From assembly GCF_025979885.1 (NCBI RefSeq), contig NZ_CP110139.1, positions 3,239,501-3,303,500 of the forward strand: 64,000 nucleotides of DNA, read 5' to 3'. Numbering within the stretch: the stretch's first letter is position 1; the number at the start of each line of letters is the position of its first letter. The position numbers and the translations under genes were made by a program. This document shows positions 45,148 to 54,211 of this stretch, piece after piece. A model generated the notes under the pieces. The model ran no database searches. It saw only the letters and a program-made list of their open reading frames with translations, and was not told the origin of the DNA. The stretch is from Hymenobacter sp. YIM 151500-1 (GTDB lineage: Bacteria > Bacteroidota > Bacteroidia > Cytophagales > Hymenobacteraceae).

Positions 45148-45258
45148 CCTATTGGCAGGCAGTAAGCTAGCCGCCGCCAAAAGTATCTTTATGCTATAGA
45201 ATAGGAAAAGTTCTATTCGATGAACAGGCCGGAATACTCGGCCGTTGCATATGCCCAG

Positions 45259-45290
45259 GTTGGTAACGGGCCCGGTAAATGCTAGTTTTG
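45259..45290 (+). promoter_or_regulatory. Promoter of the first TonB-dependent receptor
   Basis: GTTG (45259-45262), a 20-nt spacer, then TAGTTTTG (45283-45290). It matches the Bacteroidota -33/-7 consensus (TTTG-N19-TAnnTTTG) nearly perfectly. The leader to the ATG at 45342 is about 45 nt. Confidence 0.7.
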
Positions 45291-45341
45291 CCGGCCCTTT
45301 CGTGAGAAACGCACATTTGTCCCATTTGTAATTTTCCTAGC

Positions 45342-47975
45342 ATGAGCAAACTTTACCGTTTTCTATTACCCTTTTTACTGCTGTTTCTGGCGCAAGCACC
45401 GGCTTGGGCTCAGGAACCTGTTTCGGTGGCTGGCACCGTCCAGACCGAGACCGGCGAGCCGGTGCCGGGCGCTACCATAATCGTCCGCGGCTCGTTTATC
45501 GCCACCAGCACCAACCGGGAAGGCAAGTTTATCCTGCGGCCCGATTTCAACCAGGGCCCGGTGGTGTTGTCGGTGTCGTTTGTGGGCTACGAAAGCCGCG
45601 AGGTAACCCTGACCCAGCCCGACAACGCGGTGCTAGTGCAGCTCAAGCTCGACCTGACCAAAACCAATGAGATGATTGCCTCGGCTTCGCGCGTGGAAGA
45701 AAGCATTCTGCAAGCGCCCGTAACCGTGGAAAAGGTAACCTCGCAGCAGGTGCTGCGCCTGCCCCCGCCCGACGTGCAAGTGGGCCTGAACCAGCTGAAG
45801 GGCATCGACGTGAACAGCACCAGTATGCTGATGAACTCGCTGAGCACGCGCGGGTTCAACTCGGCCAAGTCGGAGCGCCTGATTCAGCTCACCGACTATT
45901 TCGACACTCAGTCGCCCTCGATGAACATCAACCCAGGCAACCTGACCGGCCTGCCTGAGCTGGACATCGAGAGCATTGAAATCATCCACGGGCCGGCCTC
46001 GGCCCTGTACGGGGCCAATGCCTTCAACGGCGTGCTGTTGCTGAACTCCAAAGACCCGTTTGTGAGCGAGGGCCTGAGCGTGCGGGTGCGCGGCGGGGAG
46101 CGGAGCCTGTTCGACGGGCAGCTACGCTACGCGCAGAAGCTCGGCGAGAAGTTTGCCTTCAAGATAACCGGCGCCTACCTGACGGCCAACGACTGGCTGC
46201 CGAGCAACTACAGCGCCACCAGCACCCGCGTGCAGCGCCTCAACAACCCCGAAGGCTCGGGCTTCGGCTACGATGCCGTGAACCGCTACGGCGACCTGGA
46301 TTTCACCTACGGAGCCACCGGAGGCTTGCTCAGCGGCCGCACGGTGTTTATGCCGGGCTTCGACGAAAAAACGCTGGTGGGCGACGACAACCGGGCTAAG
46401 GCCCTGAAGGTGCACCCGTCGATTTCGTACCTGCTGAGCAGCTCGGTAAAGATGACCATTGGTGCCAACTACAACCGCGGCACGGCCAGCTACCAAAGCT
46501 CCAGCCGCTACCGGCTCAAGAACTTCGGCACCAACCAGTACCACGGCGAAATCAAAGGGGACCGGTGGTTTCTGCGGGGCCAGTCCATCATCGATGACGG
46601 CAGCGGATCGTATGACCTGGGCTTTTTGGGCAGCTTCATCCAGAACTCGCCGGTGCCGGGCCTGGTGGATGGCAGCGGCCGGCCGGTTACCTACGCCCAG
46701 CGCTACTTTACCGCCTACGCCCGCGCCTACAACGTGGCCCGCCTGAGCGGCCGCACCGAAGCCGAAGCCCAGGCAGCGGCCCAGGCGGCCGCCAACCCGC
46801 TTCAGCTCGACCCCAACAGCGCCGAGTTTGCCGCTCTGCGCAAGCAGATTACGCAGGACGCTACGCCAGGCCGCGGGGCGCGGCTCAACCCTAGCTCCCT
46901 GCTGAACGAGGGCACGGCTCAGTATAACTTCAAGCTGGGCCAAACCGCCGACTTGATTGTGGGCGCGGCCTACCGCAAGTTCCGGTTGGGCTCCAACGGC
47001 AACCTGTTCTCCGACGACAACGCCCGCATTCAGAACCACGAAATGGGCGGCTATGCCCAGCTGACCAAGAAGTTTCTGAACGAGCGGCTGAAGCTGGCCC
47101 TGGCTGGCCGCGTCGACGACTTCAAGAACTTTGACCCGGCTTTCTCACCCCGCGCTTCGGCGGTATACTCGGCCGGCAGCAGCAAGCAGCACAACTTCCG
47201 CGCTTCCTATGGCCGCGCTTTCCGCTCGCCCACTCAGCTCGACCAGTATATCCGCCTGGACCTGGGCCGGGTGCTGCTGCTGGGCAACGTGGGCAGCGGC
47301 TACCAGGGCTATAGCACCTTGACCCGGCAGGCCATTACGGTGGCGCCGCTGGACCTGGAGCGCGTGAGCACCTACGAAGCCGGCTACAAAGCGGCCATCG
47401 GCGACAAGCTGGCCGTGGACGTGAACTACTTCCGCAGCTACTACAACGACTTTATCGGGGCGCAACGCTTCGTGGGCAATGCCGACGGCAGCCGCCCGGC
47501 TACTCCGGCGGTCGGCCGCGTGCTGCAAGTGTGGACCAACTCCGACCAGGAAGTGCGGACCCAGGGTGCCGCCGCCGGCGTGACCTACGCCGTAGCGCCG
47601 GCCCTGAACCTCTCGGCCAACTATACGCTGAACCTGCTGGACCGCTCCGACGTGACCAACGCTGAGTTTGAAACCTACTTCAACACTCCCAAGCACAAGT
47701 TCAACGTGGGTGCTACCGGTGTGGTGCTCAACCACCTCAGCTACGCGCTGAACTACCGCTGGGCGCAGGGTCACGAGTACGGTATGCCGTTCGCCGTGGG
47801 TCAGTTGGCTGATTACAGCTCCGTGGATGCGTATCTGGGCTACGGCCTACCCCGGTGGGGCGCGGTACTCCAGGCCGGGGCCTCCAACTTGTTCAATGCC
47901 AACAATACGCAGGTATACGGGGCGCCTAACATCGGCCGCCTGGCGTATGTAGGCTTACAGATTGACGTTAGGTAA
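45342..47975 (+). CDS. TonB-dependent receptor with carboxypeptidase-like domain
   Basis: 877 residues from the ATG at 45342, with a signal peptide (MSKLYRFLLPFLLLFLAQAPAWAQ). Residues 28-112 are a CarboxypepD_reg-like domain (VAGTVQTETGEPVPGATIIVRG...TNREGKFIL...SFVGYESREVTL). The plug domain follows (SRVEESILQAPVTVEKVTSQQVL, PELDIESIEIIHGPASALYGANAFNGV), then a 22-strand barrel ending in RLAYVGLQIDVR. No SusD partner is next to it. It transports an unknown ligand across the outer membrane. A close paralogue follows at 48287. It lies between kmo and kynU, so a tryptophan-catabolism link is possible but speculative. Confidence 0.94.
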   Translation: MSKLYRFLLPFLLLFLAQAPAWAQEPVSVAGTVQTETGEPVPGATIIVRGSFIATSTNREGKFILRPDFNQGPVVLSVSFVGYESREVTLTQPDNAVLVQLKLDLTKTNEMIASASRVEESILQAPVTVEKVTSQQVLRLPPPDVQVGLNQLKGIDVNSTSMLMNSLSTRGFNSAKSERLIQLTDYFDTQSPSMNINPGNLTGLPELDIESIEIIHGPASALYGANAFNGVLLLNSKDPFVSEGLSVRVRGGERSLFDGQLRYAQKLGEKFAFKITGAYLTANDWLPSNYSATSTRVQRLNNPEGSGFGYDAVNRYGDLDFTYGATGGLLSGRTVFMPGFDEKTLVGDDNRAKALKVHPSISYLLSSSVKMTIGANYNRGTASYQSSSRYRLKNFGTNQYHGEIKGDRWFLRGQSIIDDGSGSYDLGFLGSFIQNSPVPGLVDGSGRPVTYAQRYFTAYARAYNVARLSGRTEAEAQAAAQAAANPLQLDPNSAEFAALRKQITQDATPGRGARLNPSSLLNEGTAQYNFKLGQTADLIVGAAYRKFRLGSNGNLFSDDNARIQNHEMGGYAQLTKKFLNERLKLALAGRVDDFKNFDPAFSPRASAVYSAGSSKQHNFRASYGRAFRSPTQLDQYIRLDLGRVLLLGNVGSGYQGYSTLTRQAITVAPLDLERVSTYEAGYKAAIGDKLAVDVNYFRSYYNDFIGAQRFVGNADGSRPATPAVGRVLQVWTNSDQEVRTQGAAAGVTYAVAPALNLSANYTLNLLDRSDVTNAEFETYFNTPKHKFNVGATGVVLNHLSYALNYRWAQGHEYGMPFAVGQLADYSSVDAYLGYGLPRWGAVLQAGASNLFNANNTQVYGAPNIGRLAYVGLQIDVR

Positions 47976-47995
47976 AATACAATTCAGCTTACCTT

Positions 47996-48035
47996 AACGG
48001 AGCCTTCCCATAAAGGGAAGGCTCCGTTGTTTTGT
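47996..48035 (+). terminator. Terminator after the first TonB receptor
   Basis: ACGGAGCCTTCCC (47997-48009) pairs perfectly with GGGAAGGCTCCGT (48015-48027), 5-nt loop, then TGTTTTGTT. The two TonB genes are thus probably separate transcripts. Confidence 0.88.
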
Positions 48036-48286
48036 TGGTATTCTGCAAGACGTACTACTTATGCGGCTACGTATTAGAAGGCTCGCCGGATTGCGTTTAC
48101 GATAAATTTCTCGGCAGAAGCATTTCATTTTCTCAGGCAGAAGCCTAGATGCTGTTCTATTTTCATTTTGGTCCTATAACGGTACGCATTGATCCGTGTT
48201 TATACTTCATTCAGCGAAAAGCCCTATTTTCTACACTTGTTGCCATTAGGTTTGCCACTCTTTTTCGACACACCTATTCGCGCAAC

Positions 48287-51043
48287 ATGCAACAACTGTA
48301 TCCACCCGTGCTGGCGGCGCTGCTGCTGCCTCAGCTGGTAGCAGCCCGCCCGGCAGCTTCAATCGAACCGCTTCCCAGTTCCTACCCTACTGCTACCAAT
48401 CCTGAAACGCCCGATTTAAATATCAGCGGCCAGGTGCTGACCGATGAAGGACAGCCGCTGCCCGGCGCTACGGTATTCGTGAAGGGCAGCTTTATCGGGA
48501 CCAGCACCAACCGGGAGGGCAAGTTTTCGCTGGGTACCTCCTTCGACAATGGCCCCGTCACGCTGGTGTTTTCGTACGTGGGCTACGAAACCCGGGAAAT
48601 CAAGCTCGAAGCACCGGAGTCGATGCTGAACGTGGGCTTGTCGCCGAGCGCGGCCCTGCTCAACGAAACGGTGGTGTCGGCGTCGCGGGTGGAGGAGGCC
48701 GTGTTGCGGGCTCCCGTAACCATCGACAAGGTGTCGCAGCGCCAGCTGGAAACCGTCACCAACCCGGAGATTATCAACCGCCTGGGCTACCTGAAGGGCG
48801 TCGACGTGAATTCGGCCTCGCTGCTGTTCACCAGCGTGAGCACGCGCGGCTTCAACACGGCCAAGTCGGAGCGCCTGGTGCAGCTCATCGACTACGCCGA
48901 CATGCAGCTGCCCTCGCTCAACTTCAGCCCCGGCAACCTGGTGGGCATTCCGGAGCTGGACATGGAAAGCGTTGAGATTATTCACGGCCCGGCCTCGGCC
49001 CTGTACGGCTCCAACGCCCTGAGCGGGGTGGTGTTGTTTAACTCTCGGGACGCCCACGTGTATGAGGGCCTGACGGCCCGCCTGCGCGGCGGCGAGCGGA
49101 ACTACCTGGACGGGCAGCTGCGCTACGCCAAAAAGCTTACCGAGAAGTGGGCCTTTAAGGTGAATGGCAGCTACTTCCGGGCCCGCGACTGGGAGCCCAA
49201 GAACTACGATGCCGCTACCGGCTCGGCCAACCCGGCTGGCTCGTCGCTGGGCTACAACGCCGTGAACCGCTACGGCGACCTGGAGTACACCTTTACGCCC
49301 CAGCAGCAGCTGCCGGGCGGCACCAGCCCCGAGCTGTACGGGCGCACGGCTACCCTGCCGGGCTTCACGGAGGGCGAGTTGATTGCCGACGACAAGCACA
49401 CCACTTCCTACCGCTTGCAAGGCAGCGTGTCGTACCTGATTAAGCAGGACCTGAAAGCCACCGTGGAAGCCAAGCGCGCGGCCGGCACCTCCACCTACCA
49501 GAACTTGTCGCGCATCCGGGCCAAAGGCGTGGGCATTAATCAGTACAAGGCTGAGCTGAAAAGCTCCCGCGGTTTTGTACGCCTGTACTCGACCGAAGAC
49601 TTCAGCGGCGACTCCTACGACTTGGTCTACCTGGGCAGCTCCCTGCAAGCGTCGCCCACGGCCGAGGGCAGCCCAGTGAGCTACGCTGCCACCTATTTTG
49701 CTACCTACAACGCGGCCTACAAGCAGGCCCGTAATGCCGGCGCCAGCCCCGATCAGGCCCTGCAAGCCGCCCAGAACGCGGCCCGCGGCGCCCAGCTTTC
49801 GCCCTCCGACCCGCGCTTTACTACCCTGCGCCAGCAGCTCGTCAACAGCACGGACCTGACCCGCGGGGCCAAGGTGAATTTTAATTCGTTTCTGAACGAC
49901 GCCAGCGCCCAGTACAGCTTCCGCCTGCCCACCGGCACCGACCTGGTGACGGGCGCCGCCTACCGCGAGTACCGCCTGGGCTCCGACGGCCTGCTGTTCT
50001 CGGACACGCCGGGCAAGCGCCTGCGCAACTACGAGTACGGCGCCTACGCCCAGCTGACGCACTCCCTGCTCGACAACCGGCTGAGGCTGTCGGCCGCCGG
50101 CCGGGTTGATGAGTTCAAGAACTTCAAGCCGGCTTTCTCGCCGCGGGTGTCGGCAGTGGCTACCGTGGGGGCGGAGAAGCAGCACAACTTCCGCATCAGC
50201 TACGCCAGCGCCTTCCGCAGCCCGTCGCAGATAGAGCAGTATTCGCAGGTGGAGGGCCTGATTCGGTTGCAGGGCAACCTGGGCAACGGCTACCAGGGCT
50301 ATACCCTTGTGAATGCCGCCGGGCAGCGCCTGGGCACGCCGGGGGCTCCGCTCAGTTCGTTTGAGTTTAGCGTAGGCCGCCTGGACCTGGAGCGGGCCAA
50401 TACCTACGAAGTAGGCTACAAAGGCGCTCTGCTCCCGCGCCTGTACCTGGACGTGAACTACTTCAACAGCCGCTATCAGGACTTTATTGGTGGGCAGGCC
50501 TTTATCGGCAACATCGACGGCACGCGCCCCACGCTCCAGCAGTTGGCGGCCGGCCAGGCCAACAACTTCCAGGCGGGCCAGTCTACGCGCTTGCTGTATG
50601 CGTTCTACAACAACAACCAGACGGTACGCACCCAGGGCGCCGCGGCGGGCCTCACGTACTACGCTCTGAAGAGCCTGAACCTCTCGGCCAACTACTCGCT
50701 GAACGTGCTGAACCGCAGCGGCCTGCCGGAGGACTTCCAAACCTTCTTCAACACGCCCAAGCACAAGTATAACGTGGGTGCCGAAGGGCAGATTGGGCAA
50801 CGTCTGCGCTACAACCTGAACTACCGCTGGGTGCAGGGCCACTTACAGGAAACGTATTTTGCCACCGGCCGCATTGCCGACTACAGCTCCCTGGACGGCT
50901 ACGTAGGCTACACCCTGCCCAAGCTGAATACCACTTTCCAAGCCGGCGCCACCAACCTGCTGAACAGCAACAACGTGCAGGTGTACGGTGGACCTCAAAT
51001 CGGCCGCCTGGCGTATGTGGGACTGCTGGTGAACGTGAAGTAA
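48287..51043 (+). CDS. TonB-dependent receptor, paralogue of the preceding gene
   Basis: 918 residues from the ATG at 48287 (MQQLYPPVLAALLLPQLVAARPAAS); the open frame back to 48149 is not used because the signal sequence starts here. The architecture matches the previous protein. There is a CarboxypepD_reg-like domain (ISGQVLTDEGQPLPGATVFVKG...TNREGKFSL), plug (SRVEEAVLRAPVTIDKVSQRQ, MESVEIIHGPASALYGSNALSGV), a long barrel and the terminal GRLAYVGLLVNVK. Identity with the neighbour is high throughout plug and barrel, so the pair arose by tandem duplication. Ligand unknown; no SusD. A palindromic element separates its stop from the convergent AlkB-like gene. Confidence 0.94.
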   Translation: MQQLYPPVLAALLLPQLVAARPAASIEPLPSSYPTATNPETPDLNISGQVLTDEGQPLPGATVFVKGSFIGTSTNREGKFSLGTSFDNGPVTLVFSYVGYETREIKLEAPESMLNVGLSPSAALLNETVVSASRVEEAVLRAPVTIDKVSQRQLETVTNPEIINRLGYLKGVDVNSASLLFTSVSTRGFNTAKSERLVQLIDYADMQLPSLNFSPGNLVGIPELDMESVEIIHGPASALYGSNALSGVVLFNSRDAHVYEGLTARLRGGERNYLDGQLRYAKKLTEKWAFKVNGSYFRARDWEPKNYDAATGSANPAGSSLGYNAVNRYGDLEYTFTPQQQLPGGTSPELYGRTATLPGFTEGELIADDKHTTSYRLQGSVSYLIKQDLKATVEAKRAAGTSTYQNLSRIRAKGVGINQYKAELKSSRGFVRLYSTEDFSGDSYDLVYLGSSLQASPTAEGSPVSYAATYFATYNAAYKQARNAGASPDQALQAAQNAARGAQLSPSDPRFTTLRQQLVNSTDLTRGAKVNFNSFLNDASAQYSFRLPTGTDLVTGAAYREYRLGSDGLLFSDTPGKRLRNYEYGAYAQLTHSLLDNRLRLSAAGRVDEFKNFKPAFSPRVSAVATVGAEKQHNFRISYASAFRSPSQIEQYSQVEGLIRLQGNLGNGYQGYTLVNAAGQRLGTPGAPLSSFEFSVGRLDLERANTYEVGYKGALLPRLYLDVNYFNSRYQDFIGGQAFIGNIDGTRPTLQQLAAGQANNFQAGQSTRLLYAFYNNNQTVRTQGAAAGLTYYALKSLNLSANYSLNVLNRSGLPEDFQTFFNTPKHKYNVGAEGQIGQRLRYNLNYRWVQGHLQETYFATGRIADYSSLDGYVGYTLPKLNTTFQAGATNLLNSNNVQVYGGPQIGRLAYVGLLVNVK

Positions 51044-51055
51044 GGCAGCCCAGTA

Positions 51056-51154
51056 CGTAACGCGAAGTTGCCCTTGGCCGGGAGCCAGCACGAAATCGTC
51101 GGGTAAGAGGACGAGGACGTGCTGGCGCCCGGCCAAGGGCAACTTCGCGTTACG
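51056..51154. repeat. 37-bp near-perfect palindrome between convergent genes
   Basis: The 37-base arms at 51056-51092 and 51118-51154 are complementary with a single mismatch and flank a 25-nt centre. The outermost word GTAACGCGAAGTTG is shared with the 42126 element. The element starts 12 bp after the TonB gene stop and ends 34 bp before the AlkB-like stop. Confidence 0.85.
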
Positions 51155-51188
51155 GGCTACTGAAGCGTGGGCGGGGCCCGCAATGCCG

Positions 51189-51785
51189 CTATCTCACAAT
51201 CTGACGAAAAGTAAGATTGAGGCGGGGGCCGACGGGGCGGGCGGTTTTGGGCAGGGCGTGTAGCCAGTGCTGCTGGGTGGGCCCGCGCATAACCAGCAAA
51301 CTGCCAGCCGTCAGCTCCAGACTGAGGGGTGCGTGCTGAACGAGCTGCGGATGGCGGGGCTTGAGGCGAAACGTGCGCGTGGCGCCCAGCGTGAGCGAGG
51401 CAATAACGGGCTCGGGGCCTAGCTCGGGCTCATCGTCGGCGTGCCAGCCCATGCTGTCCTGGCCGGAGCGGTAGAGGTTGAGCAGCACGCTGTTGAAGCG
51501 GGTGTTGGTGGCGGCTTCCAGGCGCTGGCGGAGCTGGTGCAGCTCGGGCAGCCACGGCCGAGGCTCCAGGTGCAGACCGGAGTAGCGGTAGGTGGCGCCG
51601 GCGTCGCCGTACCAGGCGGTGAGGCGGGGCTGCATCACCTCCCGGCCAAACAGCCGGATAGGCTCCTGCCGCCAAGCCACGGCAGCCGTAAGCGTGGTAA
51701 GTAGCTGCGCGGCTGCCGGGGCCGGCACAAACTGCTGGTCCAGCAGCAACTCGGCCTGGGGAAGTGGCACAGCAGTGAAAGGCAT
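51189..51785 (-). CDS. AlkB-like 2-oxoglutarate/Fe(II) oxygenase
   Basis: 198 residues from the ATG at 51785. AlkB-type dioxygenases remove alkyl groups from bases by oxidative dealkylation. The Fe(II) facial triad is visible as GWHADDE (His and Asp) and HWLHALPKT (His). The 2-oxoglutarate-binding segment is RLNLTFRQIV, with the Arg pair of the RxNxTFR motif. A substrate-recognition region AWYGDAGATYRYSGLHLEPRPW also fits the AlkB group closest to ALKBH2/3. It is convergent with the TonB gene and 15 bp after a membrane-protein gene, possibly an operon. Not part of kynurenine metabolism. Confidence 0.9.
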   Translation of the reverse strand: MPFTAVPLPQAELLLDQQFVPAPAAAQLLTTLTAAVAWRQEPIRLFGREVMQPRLTAWYGDAGATYRYSGLHLEPRPWLPELHQLRQRLEAATNTRFNSVLLNLYRSGQDSMGWHADDEPELGPEPVIASLTLGATRTFRLKPRHPQLVQHAPLSLELTAGSLLVMRGPTQQHWLHALPKTARPVGPRLNLTFRQIVR

Positions 51786-51800
51786 ACCAAAGGCCGCCGG

Positions 51801-52466
51801 CTACTGCGTCGGTAGGTTCAGCTCCGCCAGGCGCTGCATCAAAAACGAGCCCAGCAGCATATAAGCGCCGAAGCGCAGCACCGTACAAATCAGGAACGGA
51901 ATCAGCCAGCCGCGGCTCTGGTAGCGCACCACCCCCACGTAGCGGGGCCAAAACCACAGATTGTACGCCATGATGGCCGGCAGCTCGGCAAACAAGAGCA
52001 GCACCATCATACCCGCCCGCAGCAGCGGCCCCACAAACAAGGCCAGCACCACCAGGTAAGCCACAATAAACAGCACCAGCCGCCCGATGGCCCCATTGCG
52101 GCCCAAGGTGCGGAAATTGATGGCCAGCAAGGCGCCCCCAGCCAGCATGGAAAAGAAAACGGAGAAGATGGTGATTGTGACCGGCGAATAGAGCACGGGG
52201 CCAGCGTCGGCGGCTTCGTCGTCGGAAGCAGCAGTAGCGGCCTGGCGCTGGGCTTCGGCGGCCTGCTGGGCTTGCACCACGGGCAGCAGCTCGGCCCGCA
52301 CGGCTGCGGCATCAAGGCCTGCTGGCAGCGGCAGGGCTCGGCGCTCCGCTTCGTCGAGGGCGGCTAGTACGGCCTCCTCGCGGTACTCGGCGCGGTTGCG
52401 CAGGTATTGCAGCAGCTCGGCGTCGGTTTTGCGGCTCATCTTCGCCGCGTAGTCTTCGGCCATCAT
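51801..52466 (-). CDS. Membrane protein of unknown function
   Basis: 221 residues taking the ATG at 52466 (MMAEDYAAKMSRKTDAELL). The N-terminal 80 residues are charged and helical (AELLQYLRNRAEYREEAVLAALDEAERR), then come an Ala/Asp-rich linker and four membrane helices (VTITIFSVFFSMLAGGALLAI, LVLFIVAYLVVLALFVGPLL, AGMMVLLLFAELPAIMAYNLWF, WLIPFLICTVLRFGAYMLLGSFL). No family recognised. It lies 15 bp upstream of the AlkB-like gene on the same strand and may be co-transcribed. Confidence 0.7.
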   Translation of the reverse strand: MMAEDYAAKMSRKTDAELLQYLRNRAEYREEAVLAALDEAERRALPLPAGLDAAAVRAELLPVVQAQQAAEAQRQAATAASDDEAADAGPVLYSPVTITIFSVFFSMLAGGALLAINFRTLGRNGAIGRLVLFIVAYLVVLALFVGPLLRAGMMVLLLFAELPAIMAYNLWFWPRYVGVVRYQSRGWLIPFLICTVLRFGAYMLLGSFLMQRLAELNLPTQ

Positions 52467-52882
52467 ATTCAAAACAAACAAATCAGGAAAGGCAAGCTGC
52501 CGGAGCAGCTCTTTTACGCATATAAACTATAAGCGGCGGAAAAAGCTTTCCGCAAGTTTGGTTTTAGGATATTGGTGGAGAATGATTTACGGGTTAGTGT
52601 CAAACGGCAGAGGCAACGCACCCAGCATCTTGCCTAAAGACCGTCTTGCTTCATCTGGCGTCGACTTGTCGAACCGAAGGTCGTTGCAGGCAAGCATCCC
52701 GCGTACTGACGATAGAGGCTAACCGTCATGCTGAGCTTGCCGAAGCATCTCTCCCGCAGTGGTAATCAACTAGGATTGGCAACGAAGCGGGAGAGATGCT
52801 TCGACTCCGCTGCGCTGCGCTCAGCATGACCTAAACCGTGTTTTGCTAAATTTCCCAACACGCTCTAACTGGTTGACAAGTT
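52467..52882. other. Intergenic region with a TGAGC-family palindrome
   Basis: About 415 bp between kynU (whose stop is at 52883) and the membrane-protein gene, both on the minus strand. It contains the palindrome at 52725-52830 and no gene. The 52590-52720 part has no recognisable structure. Confidence 0.5.
52725..52830. repeat. Palindromic element, TGAGC family
   Basis: Outer GTCATGCTGAGC (52725-52736) pairs with GCTCAGCATGAC (52819-52830). Inner CGAAGCATCTCTCCCG (52741-52756) pairs with CGGGAGAGATGCTTCG (52788-52803). The right arm carries about 11 extra bases (CTCCGCTGCGC), so the stem has a bulge. It is related to elements A and D, but no word arms were recognised around it. Confidence 0.75.
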
Positions 52883-54205
52883 CTATACGTGCGTCACCTT
52901 TTTCTCTTTTTCAGTTGCCGGGCGGCTGGTAGCCCAGTTGCGCAGCACTTCCCCCGCCCGAAACACTTCCTCGAAGGTGTTGTAAAGCGGCACCGGCGCC
53001 AGCCGGATGACGTTGGGCTCGCGCCAGTCGCCGATGATGCCGGCCGCCATCAGGTGCTCGAACAGGTTGCGTCCGCCCTGGTGCACCAGCAACGAGAGCT
53101 GGCAGCCGCGCTGGGCCGGGTCCTGGGGCGTGATGATTTCGAGCCGGGAAGCCGGCAGCCCCAGGCCCCGGATCAGAAACTCCAGGTAGCCGGTCAGCAG
53201 CTCGCTTTTACGGCGCAGGGCCGCCATGCCGCCGGCGGCTTCGTGCACGGCCAGGGCGGCCTCGTGTACGGCCAGGGTCAGGATGGCGGCATTGGCCAGC
53301 TGCCAGCCCGCGGCCCCGCGCATGGGCCGGAAGCCCTTCTTCATCTGAAACCGCTGCTCTTCGTCGTAGCCCCACCAGCCGGCCAGGCGCAGCAGCTCAG
53401 GCTGGTCGGCAAACCGCTCGTGCACGAAGGCCCCGGCCACGCCGCCCGGCCCCGAGTTCAGGTACTTGTAGGAGCACCAGCAGGCAAAGTCCACGTCCCA
53501 GTCGTGCAGGTGCAGGGGGATGTTGCCGGCAGCGTGGGCCAGGTCGAAGCCCACCCGCGCGCCCACCGCGTGGCTGGCCTGCGTAATAGCGGCCATGTCG
53601 TACACCTGCCCGGTGTAGTAGTTGATGCCGCCCATGAGCACGGTGCACAGCGAGCTGCCCAGCTCCTCGATTTTGACCAGAATGTCTTCGGTGCGCAGGG
53701 TATGCTCGCCGGGCCGGGGCGTCAGCTCCACGATGGCGTCGTCGGGGGAAAGGCCGCGCAGGCGCACCTGGCTTTCCAGGGCATACTGGTCGGAAGGGAA
53801 GGCGCCGCCTTCCATGAGCACCTTGTAGCGGGTGGGCGTGGGCTGGTAGAAGGAAATCAGCAGCAGGTGCAGGTTGGTGGTCAGGTTGTTCATCACCACC
53901 ACTTCCACGGGCCGGGCGCCCACGAGGCGGGCCGCGGCGTCCTGCACGCGCTTATGGAAGTGCAGCCAGGGCGTGTCGCCCCGGAAGTGGCCCTCCACGG
54001 CCAGCTCCTGCCAGTTCCGGAACTGCTGCTCGGCAGCGGCGCGGGCCGTGCGCGGCTGCAAGCCCAGGGAGTTGCCGCAGAAGTAGATGCACTCGGCGTC
54101 CCCGTTGGGCGCGGGCGGAATATGAAACTGCTGGCGAAAGCTGCGCAGCGGGTCCTGCGCATCAAGCTGGCGGGCAAAGTCGAGGGTGGGCTGGTAGGCA
54201 GTCAT
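52883..54205 (-). CDS. kynU: Kynureninase
   Basis: 440 residues from the ATG at 54205 (MTAYQPTLDFARQLD). It is a PLP enzyme (fold type I) that cleaves 3-hydroxykynurenine to 3-hydroxyanthranilate and alanine. Signature features are FCGNSLGLQP, GHFRGDTPWLHFH, VVMNNLTTNLHLLLISFYQP, the PLP-binding GFDLAHAAGNIPL (D221) and the Schiff-base lysine in WCSYKYLNSGPGG (K247). The C-terminus (NVIRLAPVPLYNTFEEVFRAGEVL) fits. It is followed by no gene for 415 bp and preceded by acmsd, 53 bp upstream. A perfect TATCTTTG box lies just upstream of its start codon. Confidence 0.96.
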   Translation of the reverse strand: MTAYQPTLDFARQLDAQDPLRSFRQQFHIPPAPNGDAECIYFCGNSLGLQPRTARAAAEQQFRNWQELAVEGHFRGDTPWLHFHKRVQDAAARLVGARPVEVVVMNNLTTNLHLLLISFYQPTPTRYKVLMEGGAFPSDQYALESQVRLRGLSPDDAIVELTPRPGEHTLRTEDILVKIEELGSSLCTVLMGGINYYTGQVYDMAAITQASHAVGARVGFDLAHAAGNIPLHLHDWDVDFACWCSYKYLNSGPGGVAGAFVHERFADQPELLRLAGWWGYDEEQRFQMKKGFRPMRGAAGWQLANAAILTLAVHEAALAVHEAAGGMAALRRKSELLTGYLEFLIRGLGLPASRLEIITPQDPAQRGCQLSLLVHQGGRNLFEHLMAAGIIGDWREPNVIRLAPVPLYNTFEEVFRAGEVLRNWATSRPATEKEKKVTHV

Positions 54206-54211
54206 ACCAAG

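Larger units (their letters stand above)
44681..45341. other. Intergenic region between kmo and the TonB receptor
   Basis: About 660 bp holding the divergent promoters, a doubtful small ORF (44875-45147), and the TonB-receptor promoter at 45259-45290. A small GCATTATA tandem lies in the neighbouring kmo 3' region (about 43240). Nothing else is recognisable. Confidence 0.4.

Noticed and set aside
48416..50842. 808-residue open frame antisense to the second TonB receptor
   Set aside because: Composition is Val/Gln/Arg/His-rich without domains; the sense strand encodes a full receptor.
45342..51043. SusC/SusD polysaccharide utilisation locus
   Set aside because: Both receptors lack an adjacent SusD and glycosidases; they look like general TonB-dependent receptors.
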